Assembly: GCA_003649085.1 (NCBI GenBank)
Contig: QMQV01000082.1
Coordinates: 1 to 6,307 of the forward strand
DNA: 6,307 nucleotides
Origin: Thermoproteota archaeon
GTDB lineage: Archaea > Thermoproteota > Methanomethylicia > Methanomethylicales > B66-G16
Direction of reading: 5' to 3'
Below are positions 1 through 5,803 of the stretch, in pieces. The notes beneath the pieces are model-generated. The model saw nothing but the letters and a program-made list of their open reading frames with translations, was not told the origin of the DNA and did no database searches. The translations under genes were made by a program, and so were the position numbers. Within the stretch, counting starts at the first letter, position 1. Each line of letters begins with the position of its first letter.

Positions 1-2
1 CA

Positions 3-122
3 CCCCCACCTCCTGAAGTAGAGCTTGAAGCTCTTGAAGCGTATAAGAGGGAGCTTGAAGAAGAGCTAAAAGGCGTGGAGGCAAGGATAAGAGAGTTAAA
101 GCAGCAGCTAGGTAAGACATAG
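3..122 (+). CDS. C-terminal end of a coiled-coil protein (DUF5320-like), partial
   Basis: Only the last 39 codons are in the window; the start lies upstream. The visible part opens with four prolines, then a charged stretch rich in Glu, Leu, Lys and Arg with leucines at heptad-like spacing, ending in GKT before a TAG stop at 120-122. This is a short amphipathic helix, probably a coiled coil, behind a proline linker. Small archaeal proteins of the DUF5320 type commonly end this way (proline-rich linker, then a helix of the ELE-LEE-EELK kind), so that family is my best guess; the diagnostic glycine-rich N-terminus cannot be seen. Any other protein with a coiled-coil tail fits as well. The next gene starts five bases after the stop, so the two are probably co-transcribed. 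The reading frame is secure, the function is not. Confidence 0.6.
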   Translation, partial: PPPPEVELEALEAYKRELEEELKGVEARIRELKQQLGKT

Positions 123-126
123 TATT

Positions 127-564
127 GTGACAAGCTCTCAAGCGCAACTCAACGTATCAGTTCAAGCCACGTATCTATCAGCAGAGCGCCTTTGGCCAAT
201 AGAGCAGCCCATAGCAGGCAATATACAGGTCTCGAGCAACCTGACGGTTCAGAGCGTAACTGAGGAATCTGGTAAGCTCAAAATATCCTTTGTATTCACA
301 ACAAGCTATACACCTGCAATAGCTGTCATAACCATTAAAGGCGTAGCCTACGTATCCGGTTCTCAAGAGCTTCTAAAGGACATATACAAAGGCTACTTAG
401 AGAAAAAGCCGCTTCCCTCTCTGATCATCCAAGCAATATCAAACTACTCCTTTGTGGAGGCAACAGTATTATCAAGGTCTATTAACATCCCACCGCCAGT
501 ACCACTACCGTCCTTCCAGCCTACAGCCGAGCCTAAACGCGAAAAGCCATCCTATATCGCCTAA
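127..564 (+). CDS. Small protein with a SecB-like fold pattern (hypothetical)
   Basis: A 145-residue soluble protein with no signal peptide, membrane segment or cysteine. The GTG at 127 is the first good start after the previous stop and leaves a five-base gap. By eye the order is four long strands (about residues 7-19, 31-46, 49-61 and 63-77), a helix (79-92) and a second helix (97-116), then a conserved-looking proline-rich end at 121-130 (IPPPVPLPSF). SecB, the tetrameric export chaperone, has the same strand-strand-strand-strand-helix-helix order and also ends its core in a proline-rich segment closing with Phe. Archaeal SecB-like proteins are known. I infer a SecB-like chaperone or substrate-binding protein; this is a fold argument, with no catalytic motif to confirm it. 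The last 15 residues are polar and basic and probably disordered. The 3' end overlaps the convergent gene by 32 bp. Confidence 0.8.
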   Translation: MTSSQAQLNVSVQATYLSAERLWPIEQPIAGNIQVSSNLTVQSVTEESGKLKISFVFTTSYTPAIAVITIKGVAYVSGSQELLKDIYKGYLEKKPLPSLIIQAISNYSFVEATVLSRSINIPPPVPLPSFQPTAEPKREKPSYIA

Positions 565-1099
565 AACTCTTTTCAACAGCAAGGCGATAAGCTATCTCGA
601 CAGCTTCTACAGGATCTTTTGTGAAGTGAAGCTTAACGTTTTCCCTATGATCTAAGTAGCCACTAGGAAACATCGACTTAAGCTTGTCAGCCACCATCCC
701 CGTACCCTCTAAAACCACTAAGGGGATCCCCATGTTGTAAGCCATACAAACTTCAGTTAAGGTGCCAGCTCCTCCTCCAATCACGATAGCTGCGTCGCTG
801 CTTCTAGCAACGATGGCGCTTCTAGCGGAATATGTGAGCCCAGTCCTAATCTCAACCGTGTTAAATGGGTTATAGAGAGCGCTGTTAACATTAGCTTCCT
901 CAATTTCATATGATAATATGCCAACAACGATACCTCCACGTCTACGAGCTTCCTCAGCTATAACTCTCATAACCCCTCCATCGCCGCCGGTGATTATCAC
1001 ACATCCCTTTTCAACAAGTTTCAAAGCAACCAACTTAGCCTTTTCAATAACATCATCAGATGGCACATCATATGTAGTGAAGATGCCTATCTGCACCAA
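533..1099 (-). CDS. TIGR00725/LOG-like Rossmann-fold nucleotide-binding protein
   Basis: A 188-residue single-domain protein of the SLOG superfamily (TIGR00725-like; relatives include LOG phosphoribohydrolases and proteins annotated as molybdenum-cofactor carriers or 'lysine decarboxylase-like'). Visible family marks are the glycine loop ITGGDGGVM (36-44), the helix containing R93, then SSDAAIVIGGGAGTLTE (100-116), matching the PGGxGTxxE phosphate-binding signature and keeping the final Glu. In LOG enzymes Arg and Glu at these places act in nucleotide N-glycosidic cleavage, so activity is possible but the substrate is unknown. The usual N-terminal glycine-rich loop after strand 1 is replaced by IGIFTTYDVPSDD (4-16). 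The start is TTG at 1099, or GTG one codon later; both follow a GAGGTG ribosome site, and an in-frame TGA lies just upstream. The stop (TAG, 533-535) lies inside the convergent neighbour. Cytoplasmic; confident on family, unsure of role. Confidence 0.88.
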   Translation of the reverse strand: MVQIGIFTTYDVPSDDVIEKAKLVALKLVEKGCVIITGGDGGVMRVIAEEARRRGGIVVGILSYEIEEANVNSALYNPFNTVEIRTGLTYSARSAIVARSSDAAIVIGGGAGTLTEVCMAYNMGIPLVVLEGTGMVADKLKSMFPSGYLDHRENVKLHFTKDPVEAVEIAYRLAVEKSFRRYRMAFRV

Positions 1100-1107
1100 G
1101 TCCTTAA

Positions 1108-1113
1108 CACCTC
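1108..1113 (-). promoter_or_regulatory. Ribosome binding site for the LOG-like gene
   Basis: On the minus strand GAGGTG lies eight bases before the TTG at 1099 and eleven before the GTG at 1096. It is complementary to the archaeal 16S rRNA tail and supports one of these non-ATG starts. It does not decide between them. Confidence 0.6.
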
Positions 1114-1127
1114 AAACCTAGGCAATA

Positions 1128-1140
1128 GAATTATATAGCT
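1128..1140. promoter_or_regulatory. TATA element between divergent genes
   Basis: An A/T-rich block, AATTATATAG (1129-1138), lies between the LOG-like gene on the minus strand and the CFI-box gene on the plus strand; it is the only strong TATA-like sequence in the 72 bp gap. Counting about 26 bases from its centre gives a plus-strand start near 1160, just before a purine-rich ribosome site, and a minus-strand start near 1108, close to the TTG start. The block reads as a TATA box in both directions, so one element may serve both genes. A weaker AT stretch at 1144-1150 could instead serve the plus strand. Confidence 0.5.
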
Positions 1141-1161
1141 GTAGGATAAAGACTATGCGCC

Positions 1162-1174
1162 AAGGTAAGGGGTG
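1162..1174 (+). promoter_or_regulatory. Purine-rich ribosome binding region of the CFI-box gene
   Basis: AAGGTAAGGGGTG contains two overlapping candidate ribosome sites. AAGG (1162-1165) sits six bases before the GTG at 1172. GGGGTG (1169-1174) sits six bases before an in-frame TTG at 1181, which would shorten the protein by three residues. The choice does not affect the signal peptide. Confidence 0.45.
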
Positions 1175-2767
1175 CGGGCTTTGGAAAACTTTTCCAAAAT
1201 AGCGTTGCCATTCATCACGTTAACGCTACTAGTCATCACCCTCACATCACCTGCTTTAGCGCTTACCGTTACGACAGACAAGGACACGTATCATCAAGGC
1301 GAGACAGTAATCGTATCTGGAACAACGCTCGCGAATAGCATAGTCACTATTAAGCTACTAAACCCTGAAGGCACGTTAGTAGCAATAGGTCAAGTGCAAG
1401 CAGATTCAACGGGATCATACTCTTATGAGATAGTACTGCCATCTGACATGCCTACGGGCAACTTCATATTCGGAACATATACTGTTGAAGTGTATAGCGC
1501 TGATGAGGGCGTTTCGAAATCCAAGACGTTCACCATAGAGGCACCACCAGCTGTTTACGCATGGGTTCAATACACGCCATCCTCGAGCGAGGTAACGATA
1601 GATGCCGAAGTCTCCGATGGAGCAGTTACGGTAACGGTGACGTTTGCAGAAGGATTAAACGTCACTGACTGGGGTACGGTAACTCAAAGCGGTAGCCAGT
1701 TTATCGTCGACGTGGATGTGTATAAATGGAATGGTACAGAAGTTCCAGAAGTACCAGATGAAAGCAGGGTTCACACCTATGATTTAGGCACGCTAAGTTA
1801 TGGCACATATACGTTCATACTTAAAGCATGGGGCTCACAAGTAGCTTCTGAATCCTTTGAGGTACCAGATCTCGAACCTCCGACAATACTAGGCTACGGG
1901 CCCAACGGTACAGTAAGCTTAACGAAGCCCACAATATTCGTAAACTACGCTGATAACGTCGGCATAGACGTAGACGCCGTCAAACTATACTTAAACAACA
2001 TTGATGTGACAAGCGGCTGTAATAAGACTACAACAGGATTGGTCTATAAGCCTCCAAGCGATTTGAGCAACGGCACAACATATTCGGTTAAGGCGGTGGT
2101 CACTGACATATACGGTAATCAAGTGCAAAAAGAGTGGAGCTTTACCGTGCAGATAATAACTCAACCTCAACCACAACAACCTCCAGCTCAGCCTAAAAAA
2201 TGCTTGATAGCTACAGCAGCTTATGGCACAGAGCTAGCTCTACCAGTACAATTCCTAAGAGAATTTAGAGATAACTATGTGCTTAAGACAGCAGGCGGAA
2301 GCAGCTTCATGGAGGTTTTCAACGCCTGGTACTACTCCTGGAGCCCATACGTAGCTGAGCTCGAAACTCAAAACCCATTGTTGAGAGAGCTTGTTAAAAA
2401 CGCTCTTAAGCCATTAATAGCCGAGCTAACGGTAGCTAAAGCGGTCTATGACGCGTTTAGCTTCAATTCAGAGTTAGCGGTTGTATTAGCTGGCCTTGTA
2501 GCGAGCTTCTTAATAGGCTTAACATACTTTGCTCCAATAGCTTTAACGATATCAGCTCCAGTACGTAAGAGGCTGAGCGCACAAAAACTTAATAAGACAA
2601 TCGCATGGTTAATAGCAATCTTAGCGGTCTTCCTCACACTCCACATACTTGCCTTAACTGCTTCCCCAGCTATCTTAAAGATGTCGTCAGCCTCCATAGT
2701 CTTAACCACGGTGATTATAGCAGCTATAACGCCGACAGCGCTCTTAAAGAAGCTTAATCTCTTCTAA
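1172..2767 (+). CDS. Secreted surface protein with Ig-like domains, CFI-box and three C-terminal membrane segments
   Basis: A 531-residue exported protein. Residues 1-30 form a signal peptide with a hydrophobic core at 10-26 and a likely cleavage after ALA (28-30). Three beta-rich domains follow, at about 31-124 (opening with YHQGETVIVSG, as in MG2/Ig-like adhesion domains), 128-233 and 234-328. The ectodomain carries five N-glycosylation sequons (N163, N187, N245, N284, N300), as expected of an archaeal cell-surface protein. A Pro/Gln linker (329-343) leads to CLIATAAYGT at 344-353, the signature of the CFI-box C-terminal domain (about 344-417), including the LREFRD and SPYVAEL blocks typical of it. 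Predicted membrane segments are 435-460, 477-497 and 506-525; the basic loop PVRKR (463-467) and the final KK place the loop and tail inside. Only two cysteines exist, C283 and C344. Start GTG 1172, or TTG 1181. Function unknown: adhesion or envelope structure is inferred. Confidence 0.85.
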   Translation: MRALENFSKIALPFITLTLLVITLTSPALALTVTTDKDTYHQGETVIVSGTTLANSIVTIKLLNPEGTLVAIGQVQADSTGSYSYEIVLPSDMPTGNFIFGTYTVEVYSADEGVSKSKTFTIEAPPAVYAWVQYTPSSSEVTIDAEVSDGAVTVTVTFAEGLNVTDWGTVTQSGSQFIVDVDVYKWNGTEVPEVPDESRVHTYDLGTLSYGTYTFILKAWGSQVASESFEVPDLEPPTILGYGPNGTVSLTKPTIFVNYADNVGIDVDAVKLYLNNIDVTSGCNKTTTGLVYKPPSDLSNGTTYSVKAVVTDIYGNQVQKEWSFTVQIITQPQPQQPPAQPKKCLIATAAYGTELALPVQFLREFRDNYVLKTAGGSSFMEVFNAWYYSWSPYVAELETQNPLLRELVKNALKPLIAELTVAKAVYDAFSFNSELAVVLAGLVASFLIGLTYFAPIALTISAPVRKRLSAQKLNKTIAWLIAILAVFLTLHILALTASPAILKMSSASIVLTTVIIAAITPTALLKKLNLF

Positions 2768-2790
2768 ACATCTCCTCTCTTTTCTTTCTC
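2768..2790 (+). terminator. Pyrimidine-rich terminator after the CFI-box gene
   Basis: Directly after the TAA stop, 2771-2790 is made only of T and C, with TTTT and TTT runs. Archaeal RNA polymerase terminates on T-rich tracts without needing a hairpin, so this is a plausible end for the upstream transcript and separates it from the helicase gene. Confidence 0.5.
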
Positions 2791-2793
2791 AGG

Positions 2794-2824
2794 CTTTAGT
2801 TAAGCTAAAGAGGGGGCTTAAGCT
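2794..2824. repeat. Small dyads and a direct repeat upstream of the helicase promoter
   Basis: CTTTAG (2794-2799) and CTAAAG (2805-2810) form a perfect six-base inverted repeat around a five-base loop. GCTTAAGC (2816-2823) is an eight-base palindrome. TTAAGCT occurs twice, at 2800-2806 and 2818-2824. The group lies just upstream of the BRE/TATA element, so it could be an operator or part of the upstream gene's RNA end. The repeats are short and could be chance. Confidence 0.35.
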
Positions 2825-2834
2825 CACCTTCAGT

Positions 2835-2850
2835 GAAAAAAGCCTTATAC
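2835..2850 (+). promoter_or_regulatory. BRE/TATA promoter of the helicase gene
   Basis: GAAAAAAGCCTTATAC combines a purine-rich BRE-like run with a TTATA box, and closely resembles the element before the reductase gene. The TATA centre near 2847 predicts transcription starting at about 2871-2875, on or just past the ATG at 2869, so the message may be leaderless or nearly so. Confidence 0.5.
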
Positions 2851-2857
2851 GTAGCCT

Positions 2858-2863
2858 AGGAGA
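2858..2863 (+). promoter_or_regulatory. Possible ribosome binding site of the helicase gene
   Basis: AGGAGA lies five bases before the ATG at 2869, good spacing for a ribosome site. It supports this start, although the TATA position suggests that the main transcript might begin after it. If so, the site would be used only by longer transcripts. Confidence 0.5.
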
Positions 2864-2868
2864 TTTCA

Positions 2869-5748
2869 ATGAGCTGCGAAGTACTAGAGCTCTTCTCAAA
2901 GCCTGTTAAGAAGCTCATAGAAGAGAAAGGCTTTACCACGTTGACAGAGCCTCAAGTTAAGGCTATCCCTCTCATAGCTAAAGGCGAAAACGTCTTGTTA
3001 ATAGCGCCGACTGGGACAGGCAAAACAGAAGCTGCTTTTTTGCCGCTACTTGATAAGTTGATAAGGTGTAGGGATGAGCTTGGCATAAAGCTAGTTTACA
3101 TAACCCCACTAAGAGCTTTAAACAGAGATCTTCTCGATAGGCTTAGATGGTGGTGTAGTCGGCTCGATTTAAGGATCTCAGTCAGACATGGAGATACCGA
3201 AGCTAAGGAACGCGATAAGCAAAGGCTAGCTCCACCAGATATTTTAATAACGACCCCTGAAACGCTACAAGCTATTTTGCCTGGCAAGGTTATGCAAGAG
3301 CATTTAAAGCGTGTCAAGTGGGTTATCGTAGACGAAGTACATGAGCTAGTAGGTGAGAAAAGAGGTTCACAGCTGGCTATAGGGCTTGAAAGGCTTAGAA
3401 GAATAATTGGCTCAGATTTTCAGCTTATTGGTCTTTCAGCTACCATTGGAAGCCCGGAAGAGGTAGCTAAGTTCCTGTTTGGTGAAAACAGGAAGTTTTC
3501 AATAGTGAAAGTGCCCGTAGCTAAGTCAATGGAGATCAAGATAATCTACCCAGAACCTGAGGAAATCGACTTTGAGTTAGCTGAAAAGCTCGCAACTTTT
3601 CCTGAAGTAGCAGCTAGACTTAGAGTTATGAAACAGCTGATAGACCAGCACACTTCATCACTAATCTTTACTAATACGCGTTCCATAGCGGAGGTCTTGG
3701 CAAGCAGGTTTAGAGTATGGGATATTGAAATACCAGTCTCCATACATCACGGAAGCTTGTCAAAGCCGTCAAGGCTAGCAGCTGAATCAGGTCTTAAACG
3801 CGGCGAAATTAAGGGGGTTGTCTGCACAAGCTCACTTGAACTCGGGATAGATATAGGGAGCATCGAACTTGTAATCCAGTATAATTCACCTAGACAAGTT
3901 ACACGTCTAATTCAAAGAGTTGGACGTAGTGGACATAGAGTCGGAGGCATAGCTAAAGGCGTAGTAGTAACGATGGACTCAGACGATACACTTGAAGCAG
4001 CTGTAATAGCTAAGAGAGCGTTAAGAGAGGAGCTTGAGCCAGCAAAGGTTCAAGAAAAGCCTCTAGATGTCCTAAACCATCAAGTCGCTGGACTACTCTT
4101 AGAGAAGCCTAACTGGTCTACTGAGGAAATCCTAAACTTAGTCAAGAAAGCCTACCCATACAAGTCCTTAACCAAGGAGGAACTGTTAAAAGTCTTAGAC
4201 TACATGGATAGTAGAAAACCAAGGCTTGCCGCCGTCTTCGGCGAAGACGTGGTTAAACCTAGGCCTTCAGAAGGCTTATACGCTTACTACTTCGAGAACC
4301 TCTCCATGATACCTGAAGAGAAGCAATACGTCGTAGTAGATGAAGACACGAACATGCCAATAGGCGTGTTAGATGAAGCCTTTATCTCGGAATACGGAGA
4401 ACCTGGCACAAAGTTCATAATAAGAGGCTCGCCATGGAGGATACTCTACATATACAAAGATGCAATCTACGTTAAGCAAGAATCAGATCCGCTTGGAGCA
4501 GTTCCAAGCTGGGTTGGAGAGGAAATACCGGTACCCTACGAGATAGCTCAAGAAGTGGGGAAGATCAGGGGTCAAGTTGAAAAATGGCTTTTAGAAGGTA
4601 GATCACCTGAATGGTGCGCTAAAAGGCTTTCGGAGGAATACCCGCTTGATGAGAGAACCGCCTTAAAGGCAATTAAGGAAGTTGTTGAACAGGTTGATAA
4701 AGGGCTTCCAATACCATCTGATGACACAATATTAATTGAAGGCTGGAGAGACTACGTTATCGTAAGCTGCGCCTTCGGCTTACTCGTCAATAGGACCTTA
4801 GCTAGAGTTCTTGGATATCTACTAGCTGACATCACGGGTGCGGGCGTAGGCATACACCAAGACCCATATCGAGTATACCTAAAATCCGATGCCATAACGC
4901 CGCAGCTTGTAGCTGACATACTTAAGCAGCTTAGCCCATCAAGCGTAGTTGAAATCTTGAAAAAAGCTATAGAGAAGACGAGCATGTTTAAGTATCGCCT
5001 ACTACACGTGGCTAAACGCTTCGGCGTAATAGCGAAAGACGCTGACTATGAGTCAATTAGCATGCCACAGCTTATTGAAAGCTTGAGAGACACCGTAGTA
5101 TACGAAGAAGCTGTTAAAGAAACCTTCTTTGAAGACCTGGACGTTGAAACGTGTAAAAAAGTTGTTGAGGAAATTAATAAGGGCAAGGTAAAGATCTTCG
5201 TGGCGGCCTTAGATGAGCTATCACCACTATCCAGGATAGGCATGGAGGAGCTCGGCAGGAAAACTGACCTAATACCACCTGATAGAATGAAGAAAATCCT
5301 ACTTGAGTCAGCTAAAGCCCGCCTGCTACTTGAGTCAGTGACTGTAGCATGTTTAAATTGCTACGATTTTGTCTCGACGATAAAAGTGAAAGACTTGATG
5401 AGTTTCAAATGCCCAGTATGTGGTTCAGCGAAAATAGGCTTTTCAAGTGAAGAAGAACGTGATGTCTTAGCGCTTTGTGAAGAGCTCAAGGCTCAAGGGA
5501 AACCATCCGACAAGCATAAACGACTCTTCAAAGAACTTAACGAGACAGCTAGTCTTTTTGAAAGATATGGATTTATGGCTGCAATGGCATATGTTGGTAG
5601 GGGGCTATCGATAAATGATGTCAAGGATATCTTGAGTCACGTAAAGGACGTAAACCAGCTAGTTGAGCTTGTCATGAAGAGGGAGCAGGAAGCATTAAGG
5701 CGGAGGTTCAAAGTGTCCGAACATCAGGTTAAAGAAGCCAAAGCTTAG
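2869..5748 (+). CDS. lhr: Lhr-core superfamily 2 ATP-dependent helicase with a C-terminal four-cysteine cluster
   Basis: A 959-residue, full-length Lhr-type helicase, an ATP-driven 3'-5' translocase family acting on DNA, RNA or hybrids in genome maintenance or RNA metabolism. RecA-1 holds the Q motif (Q29), Walker A APTGTGKT (46-53), Ia (TPLRAL, 79-84), Ib (TTPETL, 128-133), motif II DEVH (155-158) and motif III SAT (190-192). RecA-2 holds motif IV (IFTNTRS, 266-272), V (TSSLELGIDIG, 320-330) and VI QRVGRSGHR (349-357). A winged-helix region follows at about 395-450, then the family's DEAD/H-associated domain up to about 790. C828/C831 and C848/C851 form two CxxC pairs, probably binding zinc, as in some archaeal Lhr groups. 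The length fits Lhr-core, not the roughly 1,500-residue bacterial Lhr. All catalytic motifs are intact. It has its own promoter, and the tail (935-959) is charged. Family very secure; preferred substrate and exact subgroup (aLhr1 versus aLhr2) are not settled here. Confidence 0.96.
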   Translation: MSCEVLELFSKPVKKLIEEKGFTTLTEPQVKAIPLIAKGENVLLIAPTGTGKTEAAFLPLLDKLIRCRDELGIKLVYITPLRALNRDLLDRLRWWCSRLDLRISVRHGDTEAKERDKQRLAPPDILITTPETLQAILPGKVMQEHLKRVKWVIVDEVHELVGEKRGSQLAIGLERLRRIIGSDFQLIGLSATIGSPEEVAKFLFGENRKFSIVKVPVAKSMEIKIIYPEPEEIDFELAEKLATFPEVAARLRVMKQLIDQHTSSLIFTNTRSIAEVLASRFRVWDIEIPVSIHHGSLSKPSRLAAESGLKRGEIKGVVCTSSLELGIDIGSIELVIQYNSPRQVTRLIQRVGRSGHRVGGIAKGVVVTMDSDDTLEAAVIAKRALREELEPAKVQEKPLDVLNHQVAGLLLEKPNWSTEEILNLVKKAYPYKSLTKEELLKVLDYMDSRKPRLAAVFGEDVVKPRPSEGLYAYYFENLSMIPEEKQYVVVDEDTNMPIGVLDEAFISEYGEPGTKFIIRGSPWRILYIYKDAIYVKQESDPLGAVPSWVGEEIPVPYEIAQEVGKIRGQVEKWLLEGRSPEWCAKRLSEEYPLDERTALKAIKEVVEQVDKGLPIPSDDTILIEGWRDYVIVSCAFGLLVNRTLARVLGYLLADITGAGVGIHQDPYRVYLKSDAITPQLVADILKQLSPSSVVEILKKAIEKTSMFKYRLLHVAKRFGVIAKDADYESISMPQLIESLRDTVVYEEAVKETFFEDLDVETCKKVVEEINKGKVKIFVAALDELSPLSRIGMEELGRKTDLIPPDRMKKILLESAKARLLLESVTVACLNCYDFVSTIKVKDLMSFKCPVCGSAKIGFSSEEERDVLALCEELKAQGKPSDKHKRLFKELNETASLFERYGFMAAMAYVGRGLSINDVKDILSHVKDVNQLVELVMKREQEALRRRFKVSEHQVKEAKA
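4233..4249. repeat. Perfect inverted repeat inside the helicase gene
   Basis: CGTCTTCG (4233-4240), one central G, then CGAAGACG (4242-4249) make a perfect eight-base dyad within the codons for AAVFGEDV. It could fold into a hairpin in the mRNA or be a protein site, but coding constraint or chance explains it equally well. Confidence 0.4.
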
Positions 5749-5753
5749 CTGCT

Positions 5754-5773
5754 GAAAAATAGGCTTTTTATAC
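5754..5773 (+). promoter_or_regulatory. BRE/TATA promoter of the reductase gene
   Basis: A purine run (GAAAAAT) is followed by GGCTTTTTATAC, with TTTTTATA as the TATA box. The TATA centre near 5770 predicts initiation at about 5795-5797, giving a short leader of some ten bases before the ATG at 5804. The T5 run also lies 17 bases after the helicase stop and may help to end that transcript. Confidence 0.6.
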
Positions 5774-5803
5774 TGATAAACAGATTTGATATGCGAAGAA
5801 GAA

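Noticed and set aside
21..60. Repeated GAGCTTGAAG (21-30 and 51-60)
   Set aside because: Both copies encode Glu-Leu-Glu within the coiled-coil tail, so protein periodicity explains the repeat.
452..655. Open frame on the plus strand, 67 codons
   Set aside because: It straddles the SecB-like and LOG-like genes in other frames, has no plausible ribosome site and an unlike composition.
918..1121. Open frame on the plus strand, 67 codons
   Set aside because: Antisense shadow of the N-terminal half of the LOG-like gene, Pro/Thr/Ser-rich as is usual for such shadows.
1155..1202. ATG at 1155 as start of the surface protein or an upstream small peptide
   Set aside because: Out of frame with the surface protein and stops after 15 codons; the predicted transcript start lies near or after it.
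2446..2709. Open frame on the minus strand, 87 codons
   Set aside because: It lies fully antisense to the membrane segments of the CFI-box gene; hydrophobic codons read backwards often stay open, and no ribosome site or family resemblance is seen.
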